DNA of 6,526 bases from Nitrosotalea sp. (GCA_022545805.1 JAKEIJ010000076.1:1-6526), one strand, 5' to 3'; shown: positions 1 to 6,262, numbered from the stretch's first letter. Notes: generated by a model not told the origin, from the letters alone. Made by a program: numbers and translations.

Positions 1-1538
1 GCTAATGCGATTTTATAGTAATTATTTGCCATTTTTTCTGCCTTTGATTCGATTCTACCTCTTGATTTGCCTTTTTTAAACGTTGAATGTGATATGCTAA
101 GATATGCAATGTAAAGAAACCCAGCTACCTGAATTCCAATTATTGGCACAAATACAGGATTACCAGAAAATATCGCAATAAACATACCAAGTATTCCATA
201 TACACCAAAGAATATCTCAAGAAGTGTAGTTTTTGTAAATGGAAGAGCATATGCCTTGTCTCTCCAATCATCATCATTTTTTATTATTCCAAATTTCGGA
301 GTACGCAAAAACTCATTTCTTTTTCCAAATAATGCATCAAAGACTGCCACAGTATTGTTGACAGACATGCCGGCAGAATAGACTATCAAATACAAGTAAG
401 ACATTGCCTTTGACCGCCATTTTTTTTGATACATTTGTTGTATAACCATCAGATATGCAACAGGACCCATTGCCAAGTAAGCAATTATTGTCAGTGCAGG
501 CAACCCATTTATGATATAGAGATTTATTTTTGAAGCCAAAAGTATTGGCAAAATCAGAAATTGTGCAAGAACCAGAGGATGTACAATGTGTCTTGTAAGT
601 TGGATGAATGCCTGAACCTTGGTATCAACTGGTAATTTTTTTATCGCAACAGAGCCAAGTAATTTTACTGCACACTGTATCGAGCCTTTTGCCCACCGAA
701 ATTGTTGTCTTTTCGCAGAGTTCATCTGTACCGGAAGTTCTGCGTCTACTACAATATCAGGAATGAATACACACTTCCATCCTTTCATTTGTGCCCTATA
801 GCTTAGATCAAGATCCTCAACCAGAGTAGCAATGTGCCACCCTCCAGAATCCTCTATGCATTGTCTTCTCCAGATACCTGCAGTACCATTAAAACTCATA
901 AAGAGATGAGAGTTACTTTTTGCCTTTTGTTCTACCAGAAAATGAAAGTCAAGGCTGAGTGCTTGTGCTTTTGTAAGAGGAGAATATTTTTCATTTACGT
1001 GACCCCACTTGCATTGTACCAGTCCTACGTCTGGAGTGCAGAAATAAGATAATGCTTTTTTGAGAAACCACGTTGGTGGTATAAAATCGGCGTCAAAGAT
1101 TGCAACAAAATCGCTTTTTGTAAATTTCATTGCATTTCGAAGCGCGCCTGCCTTGTATCCCTTCCTGTCAGACCTTCGCACATGTTGTATGTCAAATCCC
1201 TTTTGTTTGTAATCTGAAACTAGAGTCTCAAGCAGGTCATATGTTTCATCAGTGGAGTCATCCAACACCTGGATGCATAGCTTGTCTTTTGGATAATCTA
1301 GTGCACATACAGCATTTACCAGTCGTGAAGCAACATATTTTTCGTTGTATATTGGAAGTTGAATTGTTACAGTTGGAATTTCTTTGAAGGTTATAGAATT
1401 ATTTTTTTTCTGACGTCTTGCAATTACTACAAGATAGTAAAAGTTGCAAGTATAGAGCGTAATTATCATTGCAATCCAAATGAAAATGTTCCACAGAAAT
1501 CCAGTCAGCGGATTAGGAAGTGTGGCATGTGTAAACAT
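1..1538 (-). CDS. Membrane-bound processive family-2 glycosyltransferase (cellulose/mannan synthase-like), C-terminus cut by window edge
   Basis: The frame is open from an ATG at 1538 to the left edge, giving 512 visible residues without a stop. It is a GT-A enzyme that should transfer sugars from a nucleotide-sugar on the cytoplasmic face of the membrane. Visible motifs are PIYNE (62-66), DDSTDE (93-98), the metal-binding DAD (149-151), VED (240-242) and QQFRW (278-282), the last being the acceptor/processivity motif of cellulose-synthase-like enzymes. One hydrophobic segment lies before the catalytic domain (about 13-40), and several follow it (about 317-336, 340-366, 379-400, 438-482). The RTPKFG motif at 412-417 is shared with CslA/mannan-synthase-like proteins. 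A TAG stop lies 14 codons upstream with no other start between, so the ATG is secure. The product is probably cell-surface or extracellular polysaccharide, or a glycolipid; the sugar cannot be told from sequence. The tail at the edge is basic and probably close to the end. Confidence 0.9.
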   Translation of the reverse strand, partial: MFTHATLPNPLTGFLWNIFIWIAMIITLYTCNFYYLVVIARRQKKNNSITFKEIPTVTIQLPIYNEKYVASRLVNAVCALDYPKDKLCIQVLDDSTDETYDLLETLVSDYKQKGFDIQHVRRSDRKGYKAGALRNAMKFTKSDFVAIFDADFIPPTWFLKKALSYFCTPDVGLVQCKWGHVNEKYSPLTKAQALSLDFHFLVEQKAKSNSHLFMSFNGTAGIWRRQCIEDSGGWHIATLVEDLDLSYRAQMKGWKCVFIPDIVVDAELPVQMNSAKRQQFRWAKGSIQCAVKLLGSVAIKKLPVDTKVQAFIQLTRHIVHPLVLAQFLILPILLASKINLYIINGLPALTIIAYLAMGPVAYLMVIQQMYQKKWRSKAMSYLYLIVYSAGMSVNNTVAVFDALFGKRNEFLRTPKFGIIKNDDDWRDKAYALPFTKTTLLEIFFGVYGILGMFIAIFSGNPVFVPIIGIQVAGFLYIAYLSISHSTFKKGKSRGRIESKAEKMANNYYKIAL

Positions 1539-1561
1539 TTGGAATTTTTCAACTCTCCAGT

Positions 1562-1569
1562 CTTTATAG
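1562..1569 (-). promoter_or_regulatory. TATA box of the glycosyltransferase gene
   Basis: On the minus strand, TATAAA (1568-1563) is centred about 27 nt upstream of the ATG at 1538. This is the archaeal TATA-to-start-site distance, so the mRNA is probably leaderless. It lies in the 51 bp gap after the ferredoxin gene, which argues for separate transcription of the glycosyltransferase. A weak GGAG 15-20 nt upstream of the ATG is too far away to be a good ribosome binding site. Confidence 0.55.
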
Positions 1570-1589
1570 CCGTACCGCTAAAATTTGGC

Positions 1590-2543
1590 TTAACCTTTCT
1601 TGGATATTTTTATTGCCTGAACAGGGCATACGTTTTCACATGCCAAGCAAAATATACAATCAGGTTCTCGTGCCATCAATGGTTTTTTGTCAGAAGCTGG
1701 ATGACCTGCAAACTCTGCCCACTCGTAAACTTTAACAGGACATGCATCAATGCATGCACCATCTCCTACACAGATATCATAATCAACTGATACAAATTCT
1801 CCCCAGATTCCAAGTATCTCATTACCCTTTCTATGACCGAATACTTTTATCTTGTGACTAGATGGAGCAGTAAAAGTTTCAACAACTTTGAGTTTTGATT
1901 TAAAGTCAACATCAATTGGACCTGGTTTTGCGCCAGAAGGTGTTTCAGGTTCTGCTTCTGTTGCCACCTGTTGCCCTGGTTGAGGAGCTGCAGGCTTTGG
2001 TTTTGGTTTTGCATTAGGAACTATCTGAGCTAATGGTGTTAGTTCTTCCAGTGCCTTGAGAGCTTGTTCTGGTGTTAGCTGTTTTGTTTTTACGTCATGC
2101 TCTACCATCTTGTCGGCAAGAACGCTATTTCGTAAAATGGTATCAATTATCATCTTTGCATTTGCATCTGCTTTCTTTCTATAATGTTCAACCCATAGAC
2201 CGTCGCCATATTTTTCAACTGGATATACCTGGTATATCATATCTACAACTTCACCAGTTACAATCTCGACTTGAACTTCAAGATCTATTGACTTGTATCC
2301 GCTGTCATCTGGGTCTGGCATGTTTTCTTCTTTCCAGCGATATGTGGCGTAAATCCTGTCAGCAAATTTATCCATCTCAAAGACTTTCTTGAAACCAGAT
2401 ACGATAGAATCAATTTCATAAGTATCTTCAAGTTTTACAGGAAGACGATAAAGACCAAGTTTGTAACTGTGTAAAGGATAGACTCCTCTTTTTGATGTAC
2501 CCGATTGAACTGTATACACTTTATCCTTTAGCAGGAGTGACAT
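1590..2543 (-). CDS. Seven-iron (3Fe-4S/4Fe-4S) ferredoxin domain fused to a large N-terminal domain of unknown function
   Basis: The product is 317 residues. The last ~90 resemble the archaeal zinc-ferredoxins of Sulfolobus and Thermoplasma, electron carriers for 2-oxoacid oxidoreductases and similar enzymes. Cluster I is C258-x2-D261-x2-C264-x3-C268-P: aspartate replaces the second cysteine, as in [3Fe-4S] sites. Cluster II is C296, C299, C302, C306-P, a full [4Fe-4S] site. GHPASDKK (280-287) and ACENVCPVQAI are typical of the family. The N-terminal ~175 residues are soluble, mixed alpha/beta and unrecognised, followed by a Pro/Lys/Ala-rich linker (about 176-211). Family members are usually ~100 residues, so this is a fusion or long extension. 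Three of four zinc ligands known from Sulfolobus ferredoxin seem lost. The ATG at 2543 has a TATA box at the right distance. The ferredoxin call is secure; its redox partner is unknown. Confidence 0.9.
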   Translation of the reverse strand: MSLLLKDKVYTVQSGTSKRGVYPLHSYKLGLYRLPVKLEDTYEIDSIVSGFKKVFEMDKFADRIYATYRWKEENMPDPDDSGYKSIDLEVQVEIVTGEVVDMIYQVYPVEKYGDGLWVEHYRKKADANAKMIIDTILRNSVLADKMVEHDVKTKQLTPEQALKALEELTPLAQIVPNAKPKPKPAAPQPGQQVATEAEPETPSGAKPGPIDVDFKSKLKVVETFTAPSSHKIKVFGHRKGNEILGIWGEFVSVDYDICVGDGACIDACPVKVYEWAEFAGHPASDKKPLMAREPDCIFCLACENVCPVQAIKISKKG

Positions 2544-2556
2544 CTGATTTGTATAG

Positions 2557-2576
2557 TTAAAAAAGAGTTTAAAAAT
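2557..2576 (-). promoter_or_regulatory. TATA box of the ferredoxin gene, within T-rich tracts
   Basis: On the minus strand, TTTTTAAA (2575-2568) is centred about 28 nt upstream of the ATG at 2543, which suits a leaderless archaeal transcript. The same 38 bp gap contains runs of five and six T on the coding strand just after the stop of the upstream 109-residue gene. Such T tracts can terminate archaeal transcription, so the site may both end the upstream unit and start the ferredoxin unit. The two roles cannot be separated by eye. Confidence 0.5.
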
Positions 2577-2581
2577 GCTTC

Positions 2582-2911
2582 TTAGTAGTCAGGGCAAGTC
2601 TCTTCTCGGATCTTTCTATATCGCTGTTCCATCTCTGTTGCATGTTCCTGGACTTTGTCAAATCCGTACGTGTCCTTTGGGAAATACCAGCGTATTCCCA
2701 CCTTGTGCCCAATTCCGTCCATATCGTATATCATTCCCCTATCAGAGGATACACCATACTTTTCATCAACCGATCTTTCTTGTGAGGTAAGACCGCGTTT
2801 TGTCTTGTCTTCCAGGATAAAATAAACGGGATCGTCAAGTATTGCATAGAATATACCTTTTTTTATAATTGGCAGTTCCGGTTTATCGTTATTTTTCGAT
2901 TGGGTTTCCAA
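2582..2911 (-). CDS. Hypothetical 109-residue soluble protein, overlapping the sulfurtransferase gene
   Basis: I do not recognise this protein. It is charged, without a signal peptide or membrane segment. It has a mixed central region (residues 19-80, with FYAILDDPVYFILED at 21-35 and GIRWYFPKD at 72-80) and a C-terminal predicted helix rich in Glu and Arg (about 86-104). Its only cysteine is C106, four residues from the end, so it is not a metal-cluster protein. The TTG at 2911 is the only plausible long start: a TGA lies directly before it and the next internal Met is at residue 60. A Shine-Dalgarno-like GGGGTAAT (2923-2916) sits 4 nt upstream, inside the last codons of the sulfurtransferase. 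The 23 bp overlap in a different frame points to co-transcription and translational coupling with the sulfurtransferase. Codon use and composition look like its neighbours. It may be real and lineage-specific; the function is unknown. Confidence 0.72.
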   Translation of the reverse strand: METQSKNNDKPELPIIKKGIFYAILDDPVYFILEDKTKRGLTSQERSVDEKYGVSSDRGMIYDMDGIGHKVGIRWYFPKDTYGFDKVQEHATEMEQRYRKIREETCPDY

Positions 2912-3731
2912 TCATATTACCCCATTCAGTCCAGGATCCATCATAGTTTCTAACTTGAGGATATCCAAGAAGATATTTTAGAACAAACCATGTATGTGAA
3001 GATCTTTCTCCAATTCTGCAGTAACAGATGACGTCCTTGTCAGCAGTGATTCCTTTTGATTCGTAAACTTTCTTGAGTTCTTCTACAGATTTGAAAGTGC
3101 CATCAGTGTCATTTACTGCACTTGCCCAAGGAATGTTGTTTGCATGAGGAATGTGTCCTCCTCTCTGAGCATGTTCCATTGGATACTCTGCAGGTGCAGT
3201 TACCTCACCTGAGAATTCTTTTGGTGAACGTACATCAACTAGAACAGTATCTTTTTTGTCAAGTGCACGTCTTACATCAAAGAGATATGCACGGAGTCCT
3301 TCATTTGGTGGTTGTGCAACATAGTTTGTTTTTGGTATTTGTGGTTCATCTTTTGTGTAAGGTTTGTTTTCAATCTCCCATTTTTTTCTTCCACCATTCA
3401 TGATTTTCACATTTTCATGTCCATAATACTTGAATATCCAAAATACAAATGCTGCAAACCAATTGTTAAAGTCACCATACAAAATAACTTCAGATTGTGT
3501 AGTTATTCCATTTCTTGACAGTAAATCTTCAAACTGTGATTTGCTGATTATATCTCTAGTAATAGGATCATTGATGTCTCGTTTCCACCAGATGAGACTT
3601 GCCCCCTGGAGATGTCCTTGTCTGTAGGCATTCTCTGGGTCATAGTCGACTTCAACAATTTTAAAGGATTTATTGTTCAAGTTCTTTGAGACGGTTTCTG
3701 TATCTACTAAAACTGGTTGTGCATAACTCAT
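2889..3731 (-). CDS. Thiosulfate sulfurtransferase (tandem rhodanese domains)
   Basis: The 280-residue protein has the normal length of a two-domain rhodanese, an enzyme that moves sulfane sulfur from thiosulfate or 3-mercaptopyruvate to a thiol acceptor or cyanide through a cysteine persulfide. The N-terminal domain (about 6-125) has lost its catalytic cysteine: its loop reads LYGDFNNW (84-91). The C-terminal domain (about 147-278) carries the active loop CRIGER (238-243) with nucleophile C238, plus C236 two residues before. The stretches RIGERSSHTWFVLKYLLG and NYDGSWTEWGN closely resemble, from memory, the mycobacterial CysA/TST-type rhodaneses, so the thiosulfate type is favoured over mercaptopyruvate sulfurtransferase. 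There is no signal peptide; it should be cytoplasmic. The ATG at 3731 fits the family N-terminus. It is the first gene of a minus-strand series, and the next gene overlaps its end. A role in sulfur supply or detoxification is inferred. Confidence 0.92.
   Translation of the reverse strand: MSYAQPVLVDTETVSKNLNNKSFKIVEVDYDPENAYRQGHLQGASLIWWKRDINDPITRDIISKSQFEDLLSRNGITTQSEVILYGDFNNWFAAFVFWIFKYYGHENVKIMNGGRKKWEIENKPYTKDEPQIPKTNYVAQPPNEGLRAYLFDVRRALDKKDTVLVDVRSPKEFSGEVTAPAEYPMEHAQRGGHIPHANNIPWASAVNDTDGTFKSVEELKKVYESKGITADKDVICYCRIGERSSHTWFVLKYLLGYPQVRNYDGSWTEWGNMIGNPIEK
2916..2923 (-). promoter_or_regulatory. Shine-Dalgarno-like site supporting the TTG start of the small gene
   Basis: GGGGTAAT on the minus strand matches six of eight positions of GAGGTGAT, the complement of the usual archaeal 16S rRNA tail. 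It ends 4 nt before the TTG at 2911. It lies inside the sulfurtransferase coding sequence (the Trp-Gly-Asn-Met codons), so coding constraint could also explain part of the match. Confidence 0.3.
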
Positions 3732-3762
3732 TTTTTCTCTATCATACTGGACCCAGATGGTT

Positions 3763-3775
3763 CTTAATATTTTAT
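3763..3775 (-). promoter_or_regulatory. Probable TATA box of the sulfurtransferase gene
   Basis: The minus strand holds the AT-rich element ATAAAATATTAAG (3775-3763), centred 35-40 nt upstream of the ATG at 3731. With the usual archaeal spacing this predicts a short leader of about 8-15 nt, unlike the leaderless spacing of the other genes here. It lies in the 89 bp gap divergent from the NAD kinase gene. Confidence 0.45.
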
Positions 3776-3788
3776 GCTCAACAGATGC

Positions 3789-3796
3789 TTTTTAAG
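3789..3796 (+). promoter_or_regulatory. Probable TATA box of the NAD kinase-nob1 operon
   Basis: TTTTTAAG is centred about 28 nt upstream of the TTG start at 3821, the spacing expected for a leaderless transcript. A second AT-rich stretch (3800-3810) is too close to the start to act at the normal distance. The element is about 20 bp from the opposite-facing sulfurtransferase TATA box, so the two promoters are back to back. Confidence 0.45.
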
Positions 3797-3820
3797 TGAA
3801 ATTAAAATTAGTAGTTTTGC

Positions 3821-4636
3821 TTGGATCTTCACAGTGTTGCACTTGTAAGCAAAGTTGGTTCAAAAGAATCTGAGGATGCGGTAAAAAAAGTCGCCAAGAA
3901 ATTGCTTGCAAAGAAAATCAAGGTGTATACAGTTTCAGGCGTAGATGTAGACGGAGCCAAGAAGATCAACGACATCGAAGATCTCAAGACCACAAAATTA
4001 GATTTGACAATCACACTTGGAGGAGACGGAACAACACTACGAACTTTTAGGTATCTAGAAAACGAGGTTCCAAATCTTGCAATAAACGTAGGAGGGAATA
4101 GAGGCATATTATCAGAGATAACACTGCCCGAGATTGACACTGCCATTGCGCAGATCATTTCAGGTAAGATTTTTTTTGACAAGCGAACTCGAGTAGTGGC
4201 TTCTTGCGGAGGACAAGATTTTCCCCCAGCACTAAATGAAATTTACATCAATAGACAGAATTTAACAAAAACATCGTTGTTTGAGATCAAATTTCAAAGT
4301 GATAAAGTAACACAAAAAATGGACGGAGTGATTGTTGCAACACCAAGTGGATCCACTGGACATTCCTATTCTTTGGGAGGTCCAATCCTTCATGAAAGTC
4401 TAGATGTTCTTATCATAACACCTGTTGCTCCAGTAAACAAGTTGCCATCAATTGTAGTTCCTGATGAAAAAATTGAGATCCATAGCAGTCATGATTCAAA
4501 TATCATCATGGATGCTCAAGTGATCAAAACCACCAGATTTGATGATGTAATCACCATAAGAAAATACAAAAAACATGCAATATTTGTAAGACTGAAAAAA
4601 CAAGGTTTGAGACAGATGAGCAAGCTTGGTTTCTAA
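3821..4636 (+). CDS. nadK: NAD kinase (ATP/polyphosphate-dependent NAD+ 2'-phosphotransferase)
   Basis: The 271-residue protein phosphorylates NAD+ to NADP+, the only de novo source of NADP, in the cytoplasm. Family motifs appear in order: LGGDGTTLR (66-74) with catalytic D69 in GGDG; NVGGNRGILSEI (89-100), matching the N-x-G-x-x-G-F/I-L-T/S-E motif; LNE (138-140); and the NAD-binding TPSGSTGHSYSLGGPI (174-189). A late PVAPVNKLPSIVVPD segment (201-215) corresponds to the family's C-terminal conserved region. No IMPase domain is fused to it, unlike some euryarchaeal enzymes. The start is TTG at 3821: a stop lies at 3812 in frame, no ATG or GTG occurs nearby downstream, and residues 5-10 already form the first beta strand (VALVSK), so nothing shorter would fit. 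The gene is first in a two-gene unit with nob1, overlapping it by 11 bp. Confidence 0.93.
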   Translation: MDLHSVALVSKVGSKESEDAVKKVAKKLLAKKIKVYTVSGVDVDGAKKINDIEDLKTTKLDLTITLGGDGTTLRTFRYLENEVPNLAINVGGNRGILSEITLPEIDTAIAQIISGKIFFDKRTRVVASCGGQDFPPALNEIYINRQNLTKTSLFEIKFQSDKVTQKMDGVIVATPSGSTGHSYSLGGPILHESLDVLIITPVAPVNKLPSIVVPDEKIEIHSSHDSNIIMDAQVIKTTRFDDVITIRKYKKHAIFVRLKKQGLRQMSKLGF

Positions 4637-5138
4637 AATATTAGATGCCACATCATTTTATGCAGGAGTTCCATTTTCGTCTCAAGAGCAGAGCTTTACA
4701 ACTCCACTAGTCTTTGAAGAAATAAAGCACATAAAAAAAAGTCATGATGCGGTACAAACACTCATTGATCTAGGCAGACTGCAAATTATAGAACCAGAAG
4801 AAAAATTTCTCAAATTTATTTTGGACGAGTCAAAAAACACAGGAGACTTGAACGAACTATCAAAGGAAGACATGTCAGTGCTTGCACTGTGTGTTCAGCT
4901 AAAGGGGGAACTAGTAACAGATGATTATACCGTATCAAATGTTGCAAGACACCTAAATCTCAAAGTCATTCCAATAATGACCAAGGGGATATCCAAGGTC
5001 TTGGACAGTGTGTATTTGTGCCCTGCATGCAACAAGAGTTTCAAGAAAATGTCTGATTGTCCAATTTGCGGTAGCAAACTAAGGAAAACATCAGCTCCAA
5101 GAAAGTCTAAGCCAGTCGGCAAAAGAGCAATCGTGTAG
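4626..5138 (+). CDS. nob1: Endoribonuclease Nob1 (PIN domain plus zinc ribbon), 16S rRNA 3'-end maturation
   Basis: The 170-residue protein has the archaeal Nob1 layout: an N-terminal PIN nuclease domain (about 1-125) and a C-terminal zinc ribbon (C132, C135, C145, C148). Acidic residues in PIN active-site positions are D7 (ILDATSF), E31/E32, D82 (LSKEDMSVLAL) and D99/D100 (LVTDD). Nob1 cuts precursor small-subunit rRNA at the mature 3' end late in ribosome assembly. The Lys/Arg-rich tail (153-168) may help RNA binding. The start is TTG at 4626: an in-frame TGA lies at 4617-4619, and the family N-terminus (a beta strand leading to the first Asp) fits exactly. It overlaps the NAD kinase stop by 11 bp with no promoter visible, so it should be translated from the same mRNA. 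The gene converges on the XPF gene, whose stop is 15 bp away. Confidence 0.93.
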   Translation: MVSKILDATSFYAGVPFSSQEQSFTTPLVFEEIKHIKKSHDAVQTLIDLGRLQIIEPEEKFLKFILDESKNTGDLNELSKEDMSVLALCVQLKGELVTDDYTVSNVARHLNLKVIPIMTKGISKVLDSVYLCPACNKSFKKMSDCPICGSKLRKTSAPRKSKPVGKRAIV

Positions 5139-5153
5139 ACTTACGTTTTCATA

Positions 5154-5840
5154 CTATACATCATGTAGTGTCTTTTGATCAGTATTTTTTCCAGCCTTGG
5201 TTTGAGCATCAAGTATTTTGCGTATCTTTTGGGCGCGGGCCTCTCCCATACCATTTATTTTTGACAATTCAACATATGACGCATTCAATGAATTGCTCGT
5301 AGAGCCAAATTTTTCCAGCATTCGTGTCGCAAGTTTTTCTCCAACACCTGGCAGACTGCACAAAATGGACAGTTGCTGTTGTTTCAAGTCACCAGACTTT
5401 CGGATTTTTTTAAGAAATGGTCCCTTTACTGTCCCCTGTCTTGCACACATGGATACCAACAATTTGGCAGTATGAGACGCATTTGGAGTGGGGATTACAG
5501 GTATTTTAAAATCCAGTACTACCGAAGACATGGCGCCATAAAATACAAGAGGATTTTCTGTAATGGTATCAATCTCGTCAACATTTCCTTCTATTATAAT
5601 AGATGGATGCTCAAAGTGTTCCTTGAGTCTATTGCATTGATCAAACAGTCTTCCATCAAAGACTGATGAGATAAAATCACTAACGCTTTTTCTTTCTACG
5701 ATGGTTTCAGGTGCAACAATATAATCACCTACAGGAAGATTCATCATCTCTACTTTGACTCCAATTTGTTTTAACAGATCAGGGATTCCACTTTTTCGTT
5801 CCCGCTCGTCAATTACCATTCGGAGATCGTCAATTTTCAT
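5154..5840 (-). CDS. xpf: XPF/ERCC4-family structure-specific endonuclease (short, helicase-less archaeal form)
   Basis: The 228-residue protein lacks the helicase domain of eukaryotic XPF and euryarchaeal Hef, matching the short crenarchaeal form. The ERCC4 nuclease domain (about 5-140) carries D11 in VIDERER, GDY (38-40), the catalytic ERK (49-51) and the conserved DF..S.FDGRLFDQ stretch (55-68). It is followed by two helix-hairpin-helix motifs, LPGVGEKLA (163-171) and INGMGEARAQKI (195-206), which bind DNA. Such enzymes cut 3' flaps and branched DNA in repair and replication-fork processing, usually as homodimers stimulated by the PCNA clamp. The C-terminus ends in QKTLHDV; it begins like a PCNA-binding motif but lacks the aromatic pair, so clamp binding here is doubtful. 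The ATG at 5840 has a well-spaced TATA box. The gene lies 26 bp after the prefoldin gene and converges on nob1. Confidence 0.92.
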   Translation of the reverse strand: MKIDDLRMVIDERERKSGIPDLLKQIGVKVEMMNLPVGDYIVAPETIVERKSVSDFISSVFDGRLFDQCNRLKEHFEHPSIIIEGNVDEIDTITENPLVFYGAMSSVVLDFKIPVIPTPNASHTAKLLVSMCARQGTVKGPFLKKIRKSGDLKQQQLSILCSLPGVGEKLATRMLEKFGSTSNSLNASYVELSKINGMGEARAQKIRKILDAQTKAGKNTDQKTLHDV

Positions 5841-5857
5841 TAAACAGTTATGTTTCT

Positions 5858-5872
5858 GTAAATATTTTATTT
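5858..5872 (-). promoter_or_regulatory. TATA box of the XPF nuclease gene, overlapping the prefoldin stop codon
   Basis: AAATAAAATATTTAC on the minus strand (5872-5858) contains ATAAAATA centred about 27 nt upstream of the ATG at 5840, so the XPF mRNA is probably leaderless. The element includes the TAA stop of the prefoldin gene (5869-5867). Confidence 0.55.
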
Positions 5873-6262
5873 AGGAGTATCTGTCTTTGGTTGTCCCGGT
5901 GGAGCTCCAGATCCTCGCAGCATTTCACGAATTTTTGATTCTGCTTCCTTGAGATTTTCCTTGATTCTAGTTTCTTGTTTGGACAATACAGTGAGTCTTG
6001 TATTTGCAAGTTCTTTCTTTTCTTGCAGTTCTGAGACCAGTGTGGCTTTGGTAGATTTTACCAAGATTGAACCTGCAGTTTTGTATACAGTATCATCATC
6101 GTTTGCCTTTTGCAGGACTTCAAGTGCTCTCTCAGTCTCTAGATGTTCTGATTCAAGATGTTGTTTTTGCATCATGATGGACTGGAGGTTTTGCTGTAAC
6201 TGTTGCAATCTTCCCACTTGTTCTTGTAACCATGGAGGGAGTTGTTGTTCGCCTGCAGACAT
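5867..6262 (-). CDS. pfdB: Prefoldin beta subunit (GimC chaperone)
   Basis: The 131-residue protein is the beta subunit of the hexameric alpha2-beta4 prefoldin chaperone, which holds unfolded proteins between coiled-coil tentacles and passes them to the thermosome. Two long heptad-rich helices (about 10-55 and 76-116) flank the short beta-hairpin region holding the family signature DDTVYKTAGSILVKS (56-70). The N-terminal helix is strikingly glutamine-rich (Q6-Q34), and the last ~14 residues form a Gly/Pro-rich tail (GAPPGQPKTDTPK), slightly longer than usual for the family. There is no signal or membrane segment; it is cytoplasmic. The gene follows pcc1 by 23 bp, a neighbourhood often seen in archaea among information-processing genes. 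The ATG at 6262 has a TATA box at leaderless spacing, so it can be transcribed apart from pcc1. Confidence 0.93.
   Translation of the reverse strand: MSAGEQQLPPWLQEQVGRLQQLQQNLQSIMMQKQHLESEHLETERALEVLQKANDDDTVYKTAGSILVKSTKATLVSELQEKKELANTRLTVLSKQETRIKENLKEAESKIREMLRGSGAPPGQPKTDTPK

Noticed and set aside
619..1387. Plus-strand frames at 619-801, 834-1052 and 1130-1387
   Set aside because: All lie antisense within the glycosyltransferase, whose motifs are unmistakable.
1569..1580. Imperfect palindrome AGCCGTACCGCT between the ferredoxin and glycosyltransferase genes
   Set aside because: It is short, mismatched and not followed by a T tract on either strand, so it is neither a convincing terminator nor an operator.
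1359..1790. 143-residue plus-strand open frame
   Set aside because: It runs opposite to the glycosyltransferase and ferredoxin genes, spans their intergenic promoter, and its Cys/Phe-rich translation has no domain character. It is an antisense shadow.
3829..4182. 117-residue minus-strand frame
   Set aside because: It is antisense to the NAD kinase N-terminal half; the hydrophobic Ser/Leu-rich translation is what the complement of that gene produces.
5139..5153. Possible bidirectional terminator between the convergent nob1 and XPF genes
   Set aside because: The gap is 15 bp with only a four-T run and no stem; the transcripts probably end inside each other's genes.
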